A DNA stretch of 64,000 nt from Haloprofundus halophilus (GTDB taxonomy: Archaea > Halobacteriota > Halobacteria > Halobacteriales > Haloferacaceae): contig NZ_QQRR01000001.1 in the NCBI RefSeq assembly GCF_003439925.1, positions 682,001 through 746,000 of the forward strand, in the 5' to 3' direction. A program made the translations under genes and the position numbers. Below, one piece after another: positions 25,775 through 35,046 of this stretch. The notes under the pieces are model-generated. The model was not told the origin of the DNA. It ran no database searches and worked only from the letters and a program-made list of their open reading frames with translations. Each line of letters opens with the position of its first letter. Within the stretch, counting starts at the first letter, position 1.

Positions 25775-27427
25775 TCATTTCACGTCGTACCCCTCCTGCG
25801 AGACGATGACGAGCATCGAGAGTCCCGAGACGGCCAGGAGGATGAGCGCCGGGACCGCCGCGCGGCCGAAGTAGCCCTGACTGTAAGCCGACCAGACGCG
25901 CGTGACGAGCGTCTCGAACCCCGTCGGCGCGAGAAACAGCGTCGCCGGGAGCTCCTTCATCGTCGTGAGGAAGACGAGCGCCATCCCGCCCAACAGCCCC
26001 GGCGCGACGAGCGGCAGCGTGACGCTCCGGAACGCGCCGCCCGGGGTGCGACCGAGCGTCCGCGCAGCCTCCGGTAGCTTGGGGTCGACCCGGAGGAACG
26101 ACGCCCGCAGCGAGCCGACCGCCTGCGGGAGGAATCGGACGACGTAGGCGAACACGAGGAGGTAGAGCGTCTGGTAGATGGGCTGCGCGTAGGAGGTGCC
26201 CAGATAGACGAGCGCCAGTCCGATGACGACGCCGGGAACCGCGTAGCCGACGTACGTCGCGCGCTCGGCGAGCGTCGCGACCGTCCCGCGGTGGTGGGCG
26301 GCGACGTAGGCGACCGGGAACGCAAAAATCGCGGCGACGGCGGCGGTGGCGGCCGCGACGCCGACGGAGTTGAGCACGTACGAGATATCGAACGCCAGGG
26401 TCTCGCTGCCCACGTCGCTCGCGCCGCGGACGAACCACGTACCGAGAACCACCGACGGGACGGCGAGCGCCAGCGCGGAGACGCCGGTACAGAAGCCGAG
26501 CGCCGGACCTTTCCAGCGGCCGAGCCGGACCCGGTCGGTCGCTCGGCCGCCGCCGTACACCTGCTCGTCGCCGCGGATGCGCGACTCCGCGGCCAAGATG
26601 AGAAGCGTCACCGCGACCAACTGCAGCGACAGCAGGGCGGCCAAGTCGCGGCCGAAGGAGTTGAACTCGACGAAGATGACGCGGGTGAACGCGTCGAAGC
26701 GCATGATCGCCGGCGTCCCGAAGTCGGAGAGCGTGTACAGCGCCACGAGCAGCGACCCGGCCGCGACCGCGGGTCGAATCTGCGGCACCGTCACGCGGCG
26801 GAACGCCTCCCAGCGGGTGTGTCGGAGCGTCCGCGCCGCCTCGACGAGCGTCGTGTCCATCGACTTCAGCGCCGCCCGCGTCGTGATGTAGACGTAGGGG
26901 TAGGTGTACAGCGTGAGCACGAGCGTCGCCCCGGTGAAGCCGTAGAGCCGCGGCAGCGACTCGACGCCGAAGGGTTCGAGAAGCCGTTGGAGCGCCCCCT
27001 GCGGGCCGAACGCCGTCACGAACGCGAACGCGCCGATGTAGCTCGGGATGACGAGCGGCAGCGACACGGCGACGGTCCAGAAGCGCCGAAACGGGAGGTC
27101 GGTCCGGACCGTCAGGTACGCCAGCGGGACGCCGACGAGAATCGAGGCCGCGGTGACCGCGACGACGAGGGCGGCGCTGTTGGCGAACACCTCCACGGTC
27201 TGGGGCCGGACCGAGAGCGCCACCGCCTCCTCGACGCCTACGTCGAAGGCCAGCCGGACGAGCCATATCAAGGGGAGGAGGACGACGACGGCCACCGTGG
27301 CAGAGGCGAGCGACAGACCGAGCGGCGGCGTCGATTCGCCGAGCGGCGTCGACGCCCCGTTCGACGCGCTGCGGTCTTCGGCGTCGCTGGCGGCGTCGTT
27401 CGCTCCGGTACTGTGTTCGGCGTCCAT
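25775..27427 (-). CDS. iron ABC transporter permease, FbpB-like fused dimer
   Basis: A 550-residue permease with two BPD_transp_1 halves. An acidic N-terminal tail (about 35 residues) precedes helix 1. The first EAA loop is VEAARTLRHTRWEAFRRVTVPQIRPA and the second PEAARTLGRTPGGAFRSVTLPLVAPG, each meeting the ATPase. About twelve membrane helices in all. Fused double permeases of this kind are typical of ferric iron (FbpB/SfuB) and thiamine importers; the binding protein next door favours iron. I chose the ATG at 27427 (MDAEHSTGAND); an upstream frame extension overlaps the binding-protein gene. 46 bp separate it from the upstream gene, so one operon is likely. Confidence 0.9.
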   Translation of the reverse strand: MDAEHSTGANDAASDAEDRSASNGASTPLGESTPPLGLSLASATVAVVVLLPLIWLVRLAFDVGVEEAVALSVRPQTVEVFANSAALVVAVTAASILVGVPLAYLTVRTDLPFRRFWTVAVSLPLVIPSYIGAFAFVTAFGPQGALQRLLEPFGVESLPRLYGFTGATLVLTLYTYPYVYITTRAALKSMDTTLVEAARTLRHTRWEAFRRVTVPQIRPAVAAGSLLVALYTLSDFGTPAIMRFDAFTRVIFVEFNSFGRDLAALLSLQLVAVTLLILAAESRIRGDEQVYGGGRATDRVRLGRWKGPALGFCTGVSALALAVPSVVLGTWFVRGASDVGSETLAFDISYVLNSVGVAAATAAVAAIFAFPVAYVAAHHRGTVATLAERATYVGYAVPGVVIGLALVYLGTSYAQPIYQTLYLLVFAYVVRFLPQAVGSLRASFLRVDPKLPEAARTLGRTPGGAFRSVTLPLVAPGLLGGMALVFLTTMKELPATLFLAPTGFETLVTRVWSAYSQGYFGRAAVPALILLAVSGLSMLVIVSQEGYDVK

Positions 27428-27473
27428 CTGTGTGTTCGGTGTGTAGGTGACGAGTCGGTGGAAACGTCCGCCC

Positions 27474-28631
27474 TCAGAGGACACCGACGTCGCGCATCAG
27501 GTCGACGGTGCCTTCGAGGTCCGACAGTTGCGTCAGGTCTACCCCCTGCGGCGGGTTCAACTCGTCGATACGCGGCAGGTCGCCGACGGGGTCGACGCCG
27601 GAGACGAGCGGGTACTCGAACGTCTCGCGGGCGAAGTAGTCCTGCGCCTCCGCCGACAGCAGGTGACGGATGAAGTTCGCCGCGAGTTCCCGGTTGTCGG
27701 ACGTGTCGACCGTACACGCGCCGGCGACGTTGAAGATGCTCCCGGCGTCGCCGCTCGTGAACGCGGTGGCCAGCGGTGCGTCGTTGCGGCCCGCGAGGAT
27801 TCGCTGGATGTAGTAGTGGTTCGCGAAGCCGACCGAGATCTCGCCGTCGGCGATGGCCTGACAGACCAGGAACTCGTCGCTGTACTCCTGGACGCCGAGG
27901 TCCAACATCCCCTGGAGCCACTCGCGGGTCGGCTCGTCGCCTTCGAGCACGCGCATCGCCGTGACGAACGCCTGAAACGAGCCGTACGTGGGTGCCCAAC
28001 CGACCTCGTCGGCGAACCGTTCGGCGTCGGGAAAGGCGGAGATGTCGTTCGGGACGTCCGAGGCCGACCACTGGTCGGTGTTGTACGGAACCGTCCGGGC
28101 GCGGCCGGAGGTGCCGGTCCACCGACCGTCGGGGTCGCGGAACTCCTCGCGGACGAGTTCGAGCACGTCGTCGGGGAGCGGGGTCGTCCGACCCTCCTCG
28201 GCGAGCGTGCCGAGCGAACCGGCGTTGACCGAGTAGAACACGTCCGCGGGACTTCCGTCGCCTTCGGTGATGATCTGGTTGACGAGGTCCGAAGAGCCCG
28301 CGTACCGAACCTGGACGGAGAAGTCGTCGTAGAGGTCGTCGATGAACTCGACGAGTTCACCGACGAGCGCCTCGCCGCGGCCGGAGTAGACGGTGAGTTC
28401 ACCCGAGAGAGCGGGCATCTCCGACATCGAGGTGCCGCCGTCGATGGAACGGTCCCCGAACGGTGACCGACCCGAACCGATCTGTCCGATGCTCTGTGAA
28501 CCGTTCTGGCTGCCGTCGTCGCTCCCGCCGCCGAGAACACCGTTACAACCCGCGAGACCGGCGACGCCGGCCGTGAGCCCCGCGGCGACGAGGCGACGCC
28601 GACTGAGCCGTCCCGTGTCGTTTCGCTCCAT
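27474..28631 (-). CDS. Fe(III) ABC transporter substrate-binding lipoprotein, FbpA/FutA-like
   Basis: A 385-residue exported lipoprotein. Tat motif GRLSRRRLVAAGL and lipobox LAGC (Cys29) head a periplasmic-binding-protein fold beginning ELTVYSGRGEALVGELVEFI, as in FbpA. The adjacent tyrosines in GFANHYYIQRIL match the iron-binding Tyr pair of FbpA/FutA. LLSAEAQDYFARETFEYPLV is the conserved C-terminal segment. It captures ferric iron outside the membrane and delivers it to the permease encoded next. A TTAGG box lies 8 bp before the ATG and overlaps the region just downstream of a TATATTATT element, a clear sign of iron-repressible control. First gene of the transporter operon. Confidence 0.92.
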   Translation of the reverse strand: MERNDTGRLSRRRLVAAGLTAGVAGLAGCNGVLGGGSDDGSQNGSQSIGQIGSGRSPFGDRSIDGGTSMSEMPALSGELTVYSGRGEALVGELVEFIDDLYDDFSVQVRYAGSSDLVNQIITEGDGSPADVFYSVNAGSLGTLAEEGRTTPLPDDVLELVREEFRDPDGRWTGTSGRARTVPYNTDQWSASDVPNDISAFPDAERFADEVGWAPTYGSFQAFVTAMRVLEGDEPTREWLQGMLDLGVQEYSDEFLVCQAIADGEISVGFANHYYIQRILAGRNDAPLATAFTSGDAGSIFNVAGACTVDTSDNRELAANFIRHLLSAEAQDYFARETFEYPLVSGVDPVGDLPRIDELNPPQGVDLTQLSDLEGTVDLMRDVGVL

Positions 28632-28638
28632 ATGGATT

Positions 28639-28652
28639 TTAGGTCTGCCTAA
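28639..28652. promoter_or_regulatory. iron-box palindrome before fbpA-like gene
   Basis: TTAGGTCTGCCTAA, 8 bp before the start codon of the minus-strand gene. TATA-like TATATTATT lies just upstream on that strand, so the box covers the transcription start. Confidence 0.75.
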
Positions 28653-28681
28653 AATAATATAGAACTACCGGTTCGGGCGTC

Positions 28682-29854
28682 TCAGTCGTCGCTCGGAATC
28701 GGGCGTTCCGCGGCCGGCGTCGTCTCGGCCGCGTCGAGCGCCGACAGGCAGTCGAGCCACTCGCGCATCCGTTCGCCGACGAAGGTGAAGAACGCGCCGT
28801 TGTTGTACTCGCTCCAGTCGCCCTCGGCGAGTTCGTCGGCGATAGCTTCGAAGACGCCAGCGTACGTCTCGCGGCCGCCGCCGACGCCGTCGACGACCTC
28901 CCAGAGATGTTCGTTCAGTTCGAGTCCCGGCACCTCGTTGTTGAGGTCGTCGAACGTCGGTCGCGGGGCTTTGTTGTGTTCGCAGAGCGGCCGTCCGTTG
29001 ACGACGTCCTTGTCGAGGACGTCGGCGGCGCGCTTGAGGAAGACGCCCGACCAGATGTCGTCGAAGCGCCCGACGTCCCACTCGTTGTCGTCCATCGGCA
29101 GTTGGTAGAACGCCGGGACGACCTCGCGCCGGAAGGCGAGGTTCATCGAGCAGACGGTCAGATACTGACCGCGGTCGGCGACGAAATCCCCGCCGAAATC
29201 GTCGGCCGAGGTTCGGGTCTGCGCCTGTCCCCGGAGGTCGCCGTCCATCAAGATGCGGACCGCGTCCAGGTCGGGAACGTTCGTCCACAGCCCCTGCGAG
29301 GCGACCACCTCGTCGACGTATCGGGTGTCGGTCTCGACCGACTCGTCCATCGCCGCGTAGGGGTAACCGCGGGGGTAGAGCCCGTGTTCGTCGAAGTTCT
29401 GGTAGAGGACGTTCACCCACCGCTCGTCGGAGCGGACGCACGTGATCTCTCCCTCGTAGTCGAGATTCTCGAAGTGGCGACCGAAGAAGTCCTCCTCGGG
29501 GTGCGGGAGCGTGTCGTCGTCGATGAAGAACCCGTACTCGAACTCGTTGGCCCACAGGTAGAGGAGGCCGAACGAGGTCTGGGCGTGGCTGGCGGCCGGA
29601 ATCAGGTGAGCGTACTGCGAGAGACCGTGCGCCTCGAACCACTCCCGGCGTCGACTCCCGTCGAACACGTCGCCGGAGACGCCCTCCTCGTCGAGCATCG
29701 CGCGCATCGCAGCCGTGTCGCAGAAGTCCTCGGTGACGAGGACGACGTGTAACCGGTCGAGGTCGAACCCGTGGTCTCGGGCGTTCTCGAAGTACGTCCG
29801 CATGCACTCGTACTCTCGTATCGTCGGGACGATGACGCAGGTGTCGGCACGCAT
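28682..29854 (-). CDS. reversibly glycosylated polypeptide (RGP)-family glycosyltransferase
   Basis: A 390-residue protein of the alpha-1,4-glucan-protein synthase / RGP family, known in plants as UDP-arabinopyranose mutase and self-glycosylating proteins, and present in some haloarchaea. It starts DTCVIVPTIREYECMRTYF, has the DDD motif in EYGFFIDDDTLPHPEEDFF (112-114), the MNLAFRREVVPAFYQLPMDD stretch and FDDIWSGVFLKRAAD, all family hallmarks. The archaeal reaction is unknown: a nucleotide-sugar mutase or a glycosyltransferase. Two perfect iron boxes precede it, and the iron transporter follows it on the same strand, so it is likely expressed when iron is low. Start ATG at 29854 fits the fold. 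Confidence 0.85.
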   Translation of the reverse strand: MRADTCVIVPTIREYECMRTYFENARDHGFDLDRLHVVLVTEDFCDTAAMRAMLDEEGVSGDVFDGSRRREWFEAHGLSQYAHLIPAASHAQTSFGLLYLWANEFEYGFFIDDDTLPHPEEDFFGRHFENLDYEGEITCVRSDERWVNVLYQNFDEHGLYPRGYPYAAMDESVETDTRYVDEVVASQGLWTNVPDLDAVRILMDGDLRGQAQTRTSADDFGGDFVADRGQYLTVCSMNLAFRREVVPAFYQLPMDDNEWDVGRFDDIWSGVFLKRAADVLDKDVVNGRPLCEHNKAPRPTFDDLNNEVPGLELNEHLWEVVDGVGGGRETYAGVFEAIADELAEGDWSEYNNGAFFTFVGERMREWLDCLSALDAAETTPAAERPIPSDD

Positions 29855-29873
29855 GGTCGTTGCTCACACGTTT

Positions 29874-29887
29874 TTAGGACGGCCTAA
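29874..29887. promoter_or_regulatory. iron-box palindrome (inner) before RGP gene
   Basis: TTAGGACGGCCTAA, 20 bp before the ATG at 29854 and 29 bp from the second copy. Confidence 0.7.
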
Positions 29888-29902
29888 AAAGCCTGCCGAT
29901 TT

Positions 29903-29916
29903 TTAGGATTGCCTAA
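29903..29916. promoter_or_regulatory. iron-box palindrome (outer) before RGP gene
   Basis: TTAGGATTGCCTAA, 49 bp before the RGP ATG. It also sits 40 bp beyond the purL stop, so it does not serve purL, which is transcribed towards it. Confidence 0.7.
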
Positions 29917-29956
29917 AACAGCGGCCGTGAGAAACGGGGTGTCGTCGACGACCCCG

Positions 29957-32113
29957 TCAGTCCAACTCGCGGGCGATAACGTCGCGGAGTTCTCGAATCT
30001 CGTCGGCCGAGTAGTCGAGCGTCTCCTCGCCCACGGAGAGCGAAAGCGCCCCACTGTCGGTGGCTTCGCCGAGTTTCACGACGGGCGCGACTCCGTCGAA
30101 CGCCTCGCGCACCGCCGCTTCGTCCGTCGTCTCGACGATGGCGCGGCCGGGCGTTTCGTCGAACAGCGAGAGCGCGTCGTCGACGGCGACGTCCGCGCCG
30201 GCCTCCGCGGTGACCATCTCCGCGAGCGAGACGGCGAGGCCGCCGTGGCTCACGTCGTGGACGGCGAGCGTCGCCCCGTCGTCGGCGACGGCGGCGAGCG
30301 CCGAGACGACCTCCCCCGGGTTCTCGGGCAGTTCGGGGAACCGGTCGGCGCCGCCGGCGTGCGCGAGGAACTCAGACCCGCCGAGCGCGTCGCCCGCTTC
30401 GCCGACGAGCAGCAGCGTCCCCTCGCCCGAAAACGCCGCGGGCGGGGCGTCGTACCCCGTTTTCGTCCCGACGACGGCGAGCGTCGGCGTGGGCGGAATC
30501 GGTCCCGTCACCGAGTCGTTGTACAGCGAAACGTTGCCGCCGACGACGGGCGTCGAGAGGTCGCGACACATGTCGGCGAGACCGTCGACGATTCCCTTGA
30601 ACCCGCCGTACACCTCGGGTTTCTCGGGGTTGCCGCCGTTGAGACAGTCGACGGCCGCCAGCGGCGTCGCGCCCTTCGCGGCGAGGTTGGCGACGTTTTC
30701 GAGCGCGACGGCCCGCGCGCCGTCGTAGGGGGCGGCGCTCGTCCACTTCGGGTTCGCGCCCGAGGAGAACGCGAGTCCCGTCTCTGCCTCCCTGATAGCC
30801 ATCACCGCGGCGTCGTCGCCGGGTTTCACCGCCGTTCGAAGCCCGACTTCGTGGTCGTACTGGCGGTACACCCAGCGCTTGCTCGCGGTCGTCGGACTGC
30901 CGACGACGGCCTCGAAGGCGTCAGCGAGGTCCGCGTCCGGCAGGTCGCGCTCCGGCTGTCGGGGTTCGACCGAGTCGAGGTCGTTCATCGGCGCGCCGTC
31001 GGCCAGATACTCGGCGGGCACGTCGACGGCGACTTCTCCGTCGAACGTGCAGACGTAGTTGCCCTCCGCCACCTCGCCGATGACCGAACAGCCGATGTCG
31101 TACTTCTCGGCGATTTTCTGGACCGCCTCGACGTCCTCGGGACGCACCTCGTAGCACATCCGCTCCTGAGACTCGGCGAGGAGAATCTCCATCGCGTTCA
31201 TGTTCGGTTCGCGCTGGTGGACCGCGTCGAGGTCGATACGAGCGCCGAAGCCGCCTTTGGCGACGAGTTCGGAGGACGCGCCTCCGAGACCGGCCGCGCC
31301 GAGGTCGCGCGCCGACCGCACGAGTCCGGCGTCGACGAGTTCCTCGTTGGCTTCGATGAGCAGTTTCTCCGTGTAGGGGTCGCCGACCTGCACGGCGGGT
31401 CGGTCCTCGGTCTCGGCGTCCTCGGCGAGGTCCTCGCTGGCGAACGACGCGCCGCCGAGGCCGTCGCGGCCGGTGCCGTTGCCGACGAGTACGAGTTTGT
31501 TGCCGGCCTCCTGGGCTTCGGCGGTGACGAGGCGGTCGGCGGGGAGGAGGCCGACGCAGGCGACGTTCACGAGCGGGTTCCCCTCGTAGTCGGGGTGGAA
31601 GTCGACGCTGCCCGTCACTGTCGGGACGCCGATGGCGTTGCCGTAGTCGGCGATGCCCTCGACGACGCCCTCGAACAGGTAGCGCGAGTGTTCGTCCTCG
31701 AACTCGCCGAAGTAGAGCGAGTCGGCGAGCGCGATGGGGTACGCGCCCATCGAGAGCGTGTCGCGGACGATGCCGCCGACGCCCGTCGCCGCGCCGTCGT
31801 AGGGGTCGACGTACGAGGGGTGGTTGTGGCTCTCGATGCCGAGCGTGACGTACGTGTCGTCGTCGACGGCGACGACGGCGGCGTCGTCACCGGGACCGAT
31901 AACGACGCGCTCCCACGGGTCGCTACGCTTCCCGTGTTCGTCCGAGGCGCTTCGCGCCTCGCGCTCGCTGTCGAACGCCGACAGCAACGGCCGAGACGAA
32001 CGGTACGCGCAGTGCTCGCTCCAGAGGTTCTCGAACAGCGCCGCCTCGGCCGCCGTGGGTTCGCGGCCGAGTTCGGCGACGACGAGTTCGCGGTCGGCGT
32101 CGGAGAGACTCAT
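29957..32113 (-). CDS. purL: phosphoribosylformylglycinamidine synthase subunit PurL
   Basis: A 718-residue enzyme of purine synthesis; with PurQ and PurS it makes FGAM from FGAR, glutamine and ATP in the cytoplasm. Seen: [18 protein letters not shown] (active-site His), [39 protein letters not shown], and the second-half [15 protein letters not shown], with the usual two AIRS-like halves. Residues about 51-69 (starting [10 protein letters not shown]) are extra compared with the family and are encoded by a palindromic DNA insertion. A GGAGGTG stretch lies just before the ATG and a GATTTATC TATA element about 26-33 bp upstream. PurQ/PurS are not in view. Confidence 0.96.
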   Translation of the reverse strand: MSLSDADRELVVAELGREPTAAEAALFENLWSEHCAYRSSRPLLSAFDSEREARSASDEHGKRSDPWERVVIGPGDDAAVVAVDDDTYVTLGIESHNHPSYVDPYDGAATGVGGIVRDTLSMGAYPIALADSLYFGEFEDEHSRYLFEGVVEGIADYGNAIGVPTVTGSVDFHPDYEGNPLVNVACVGLLPADRLVTAEAQEAGNKLVLVGNGTGRDGLGGASFASEDLAEDAETEDRPAVQVGDPYTEKLLIEANEELVDAGLVRSARDLGAAGLGGASSELVAKGGFGARIDLDAVHQREPNMNAMEILLAESQERMCYEVRPEDVEAVQKIAEKYDIGCSVIGEVAEGNYVCTFDGEVAVDVPAEYLADGAPMNDLDSVEPRQPERDLPDADLADAFEAVVGSPTTASKRWVYRQYDHEVGLRTAVKPGDDAAVMAIREAETGLAFSSGANPKWTSAAPYDGARAVALENVANLAAKGATPLAAVDCLNGGNPEKPEVYGGFKGIVDGLADMCRDLSTPVVGGNVSLYNDSVTGPIPPTPTLAVVGTKTGYDAPPAAFSGEGTLLLVGEAGDALGGSEFLAHAGGADRFPELPENPGEVVSALAAVADDGATLAVHDVSHGGLAVSLAEMVTAEAGADVAVDDALSLFDETPGRAIVETTDEAAVREAFDGVAPVVKLGEATDSGALSLSVGEETLDYSADEIRELRDVIARELD
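31944..31960. repeat. palindromic element inserted in purL coding region
   Basis: GAGGCGC-TTC-GCGCCTC, a perfect 7-bp stem with three-base loop. On the coding strand it encodes EARSAS within about 19 residues not seen in other PurL proteins I know. A near copy, in the same reading phase, lies in gatA at 38216-38232. Confidence 0.6.
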
Positions 32114-32280
32114 TCACCTCCCTGTTCAGAAAGCGTCGATAAATCCCTTTTCATATGCACGCACGTGTGTATCGTCGCCGGCGAACGGAGCCTCCGGGAC
32201 CGTGCTCTCCGGGTAGATTTCACAGTCCGGGCGTGAGATTCCGGTAGTTCTATGATTGCACGTGGTCACATCGGCCACTA

Positions 32281-32490
32281 ATGGACGAATCACGCCTCTG
32301 GGGAGGAATCGGCATCCTCATCGGGCTCGCAGGTATCGCCATCATACTGTTCTACCCGGATTCGGAGTTCCTCAGTATGCTCGCCGCGGGGCAGGTCACC
32401 GAGTTCACGTTCCTCTACGGCGTGGGCGTCATCCTCGCCGTCCTGTTCACCACGGTCATCATCGCTCCGAGCATGCTTCGAAGCAGGTAG
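32281..32490 (+). CDS. small two-helix membrane protein, unknown
   Basis: A 69-residue protein with two membrane helices (about 7-24, LWGGIGILIGLAGIAIILFY, and 43-64, FLYGVGVILAVLFTTVIIAP) joined by a short acidic loop. No domain recognised. ATG directly follows a region with TTCTATGATTG that could serve as a weak TATA element. It lies between purL (divergent) and the PHP gene (50 bp downstream, same strand). Confidence 0.6.
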   Translation: MDESRLWGGIGILIGLAGIAIILFYPDSEFLSMLAAGQVTEFTFLYGVGVILAVLFTTVIIAPSMLRSR

Positions 32491-32539
32491 GGCGGTCGGG
32501 ACCGGCGAGTTTTTTTAGACACCCTCCCAAAGGCTGTTC

Positions 32540-33223
32540 GTGTTATCGGTCGAACTGCACGCGCACTCCGCGCTGTCGTACGACGGCCGCGACCCCGTAG
32601 AGTTGCTGCTCGAACAAGCCGCGGCCGTCGGACTCGACGGGCTGGCAGTCACCGACCACGACGAGATAGACGCGAGCATCGAGGCGGCCGAACGCGCCGC
32701 CGACTACGGCCTCGTCGGCATCGTCGGCATGGAGGTGACGAGTTCGGCGGGCCACGTGCTCGCGTTCGACATCGACGAGCAGATTCCCGCGGGCCTCTCC
32801 TACGACGAGACGCTCGACCGAATCCGAGACCAGGACGGTCTCGCCGTCGTCCCCCACCCGTTCCAGAAGTCCCGCCACGGCGTCGCCCCGCACATCTCGC
32901 GGGAACAACTGGCGAGCGCCGACGCCGTCGAGGTGTACAACTCGCGGCTCCTGACCGGTCTCGCCAACCGGAAAGCAGAGAAGTTCGCGCTCGCCAACGA
33001 CCTCCCGATGACCGCCGGCAGCGACGCCCACATCAGCGAGATGGTCGGACAGGCGGTGACCGAAGTCGGAACGAACGAACGCCGCGCCGACGCCATCCTC
33101 GACGCGATCGCCGAGGGCCGGACGGGCGTCGTCGGTACCCGCACGCCGTGGCACATCAGTCTCCGACAGGCCGCCGGCGGGGCGAAGCGGCGCATGAAAC
33201 ACGCGGTCACCGACTTCCTGTGA
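32540..33223 (+). CDS. PHP-domain metal-dependent phosphoesterase
   Basis: A 227-residue PHP protein starting with GTG. Metal motifs: LHAHSALSYDG (HxH), AVTDHDEI, a middle Glu in GMEVTSSAGHVLAF, VPHPFQKSRHG and the final SDAH in TAGSDAHISEMVG. It belongs to the YciV/RNase AM-like PHP phosphoesterases, which remove phosphates from nucleotides or short RNAs; the archaeal substrate is not known. The stop overlaps the GTG of the asparagine-synthetase-like gene (GTGA), so the two proteins are made together. Confidence 0.85.
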   Translation: MLSVELHAHSALSYDGRDPVELLLEQAAAVGLDGLAVTDHDEIDASIEAAERAADYGLVGIVGMEVTSSAGHVLAFDIDEQIPAGLSYDETLDRIRDQDGLAVVPHPFQKSRHGVAPHISREQLASADAVEVYNSRLLTGLANRKAEKFALANDLPMTAGSDAHISEMVGQAVTEVGTNERRADAILDAIAEGRTGVVGTRTPWHISLRQAAGGAKRRMKHAVTDFL

Positions 33224-34353
33224 TTCGCGGTGCGACTCCCGAACGCGTCGAGGACGCGTTCGAACGCGGCGACCCGCTTCCCGGGACCGCCGGATTCGCG
33301 GGCCGTCTCGACGCCGGGTCGGTCGCCTGCGACGGGCCGCTTCTCGTCCGCGACGTACTCGGCCGACAACCGGTGTTCTTCTCGGAGCGCGACCCGACGA
33401 CGTGGAGTTTCGACCCGACCGACCTCGACGACCCGAAACCGCTCCCGGCGGGTCACGTCCGGCAGCTTCCGAGTCGGGGAGAAGCGGAGACAGAGAGTGT
33501 GCGCGCGTGGACGCTTCCCGACCCGCCCACGTTCGACGACGACGAGACGGCGCTCGACGCGGTTGACGACGCCGTGCTGCGGAGCGTCCGCGCCGTCGAC
33601 GCCGCCGACACCGCCGTCGCGTTCTCCGGGGGCGTCGACTCCGCGCTCGTCGCCGCCGGGATACCCGACGCGCCCTGCTACGTCGCCGGGTTCGAGGGGT
33701 CGCACGACATCGAGGCCGCCCGCGACGCCGCCGAAGCGATGGACCGGGACCGCGACCTGCGGGTGGTCGAGTTCACTCACGACGACCTCGTCCGCGCGGT
33801 CCCCGAGATCGTCGCTGCGACGGGGCGGACGAACGCGATGGACGTCCAGATCGCGTTGTCGCTGTATCTCGTCGCGGAGCGCGTCGCCGCCGACGGCTAC
33901 GACAGGCTGGCCGTCGGACAGGGCGCGGACGAACTGTTCGGCGGCTACGCGAAGGTGGCGAACGCCTCCGACGACCACCGCGTCGACGCCGAGACGGTCC
34001 GCGGCGCGACGCGCGAAGTCGTCGCGACGCTGCCCGACCAACTGGAGCGCGACGTATTGGCGCTGCGCGCGGCGGGCGTCGAACCGGTCGCGCCGCTGCT
34101 GCACGACGACGTGGTCGCGGCCGCGCTCCGACTGCCGGGTCGCCTCCTGACCGACGGCGAGGAGCGCAAGATTGCGCTTCGACGTACCGCCGACAGAGTG
34201 CTTCCCGCTGCCGTCGCCGCCGCGGACAAGAAAGCCGTCCAGTACGGGAGTTTAGCGGCGCGCGAACTCGACCGACTGGCCCGCCGCGCGGGGTTCAAAC
34301 GACGGATGGACGACCACGTCGGGCAGTACGTCCGCTCGCTGACCGACCGGTAA
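33220..34353 (+). CDS. asparagine synthase-related protein (PP-loop ligase with degenerate amidotransferase domain)
   Basis: A 377-residue protein. A PP-loop SGGVDS (136-141) opens the ATP-binding asparagine-synthetase C-terminal domain, followed by GYDRLAVGQGADELFGGYAKV and a late DKKAVQYGS, both family marks. The N-terminal 100 residues (FSERDPTTWSFDPTDLDDPKPLPAGH) resemble a shrunken class II glutamine amidotransferase that lacks the N-terminal catalytic Cys, since the protein begins V-I-R-G. It may therefore use ammonia directly, or ligate a different substrate. GTG start overlaps the PHP stop. True asparagine synthase is normally about 600 residues, so this is a short, divergent member. 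Confidence 0.82.
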   Translation: MIRGATPERVEDAFERGDPLPGTAGFAGRLDAGSVACDGPLLVRDVLGRQPVFFSERDPTTWSFDPTDLDDPKPLPAGHVRQLPSRGEAETESVRAWTLPDPPTFDDDETALDAVDDAVLRSVRAVDAADTAVAFSGGVDSALVAAGIPDAPCYVAGFEGSHDIEAARDAAEAMDRDRDLRVVEFTHDDLVRAVPEIVAATGRTNAMDVQIALSLYLVAERVAADGYDRLAVGQGADELFGGYAKVANASDDHRVDAETVRGATREVVATLPDQLERDVLALRAAGVEPVAPLLHDDVVAAALRLPGRLLTDGEERKIALRRTADRVLPAAVAAADKKAVQYGSLAARELDRLARRAGFKRRMDDHVGQYVRSLTDR

Positions 34354-34404
34354 TCGAACAGAGCGCGCTCGGCGAGGAGTCGGCGACTGCTCTGTCTCCG
34401 TTTC

Positions 34405-35046
34405 TCAGGGGTGCGCCGGCGAGGACGAACCGCCGAGTGGCGGCGAGCGGTACAGGAGCGACACCGTCCCTCGGTCGGCGTCGTAGTCGACGACGCCCGT
34501 TTCGGCGAGTTTCGGGAGGAGAGAGTGGACGAGATGCGCCGCGTGCGTCTGCGGAGAACCGCCGACGCGAGCGGAGAGCGCGGCCGCGACGTCCGAAACG
34601 GCGAGTTCCTCGTCGTCGTCGGCGTCGAGAACGGCCAACGTCGCCCGCATCGTGGTCGTCGAAAACAGGCGGACCCCGGAGCCGGTCCGTTCGTCGTCGA
34701 AGTGGGCCGCCAGTGAGGGGACCTGGTCGGTGTCCCGTTCGACGAGCCGGCGACCGGGTGTGAGCGTTCGACTGGCCGAGTCGTACTCGACGAATCCGGC
34801 GTCGGTGAGCTTCGGAAGGTGGACGTGGTGAAGCGAGAGATGGAGCGAGGCTTCGCGGTCGGCAGCCGTCGGCGTCGGCGAGTCGAGCGTCCGAATCGCT
34901 GTGACCAGTTCGGTGAGCGTCGAGGGGTGAGAGTCGTCCGATAGCAGCGTTACGACCTGCCGGCGACGCGGATGCGAGAGAACCGCCAGTAACTGCGACA
35001 GCTCATCCACGTCGTCCGCGGTAGCAGAGGATTGCTCGTCGGTCAT
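34405..35046 (-). CDS. DUF7344-type double winged-helix regulator
   Basis: A 213-residue DNA-binding protein with two related winged-helix units: residues about 16-90 (LLAVLSHPRRRQVVTLL then HHVHLPKLTDAGFVEYDSASRTLTPG) and 125-205 (FSTTTMRATLAVLDAD then HLVHSLLPKLAETGVVDYDADRGTVSL). Each ends in the helix-beta wing L-P-K-L-x-x-x-G-x-V-x-Y typical of this haloarchaeal family. No ligand domain is seen. Targets are unknown. It converges with the asparagine-synthetase-like gene and is read away from the gap at 35047-35382. Confidence 0.75.
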   Translation of the reverse strand: MTDEQSSATADDVDELSQLLAVLSHPRRRQVVTLLSDDSHPSTLTELVTAIRTLDSPTPTAADREASLHLSLHHVHLPKLTDAGFVEYDSASRTLTPGRRLVERDTDQVPSLAAHFDDERTGSGVRLFSTTTMRATLAVLDADDDEELAVSDVAAALSARVGGSPQTHAAHLVHSLLPKLAETGVVDYDADRGTVSLLYRSPPLGGSSSPAHP

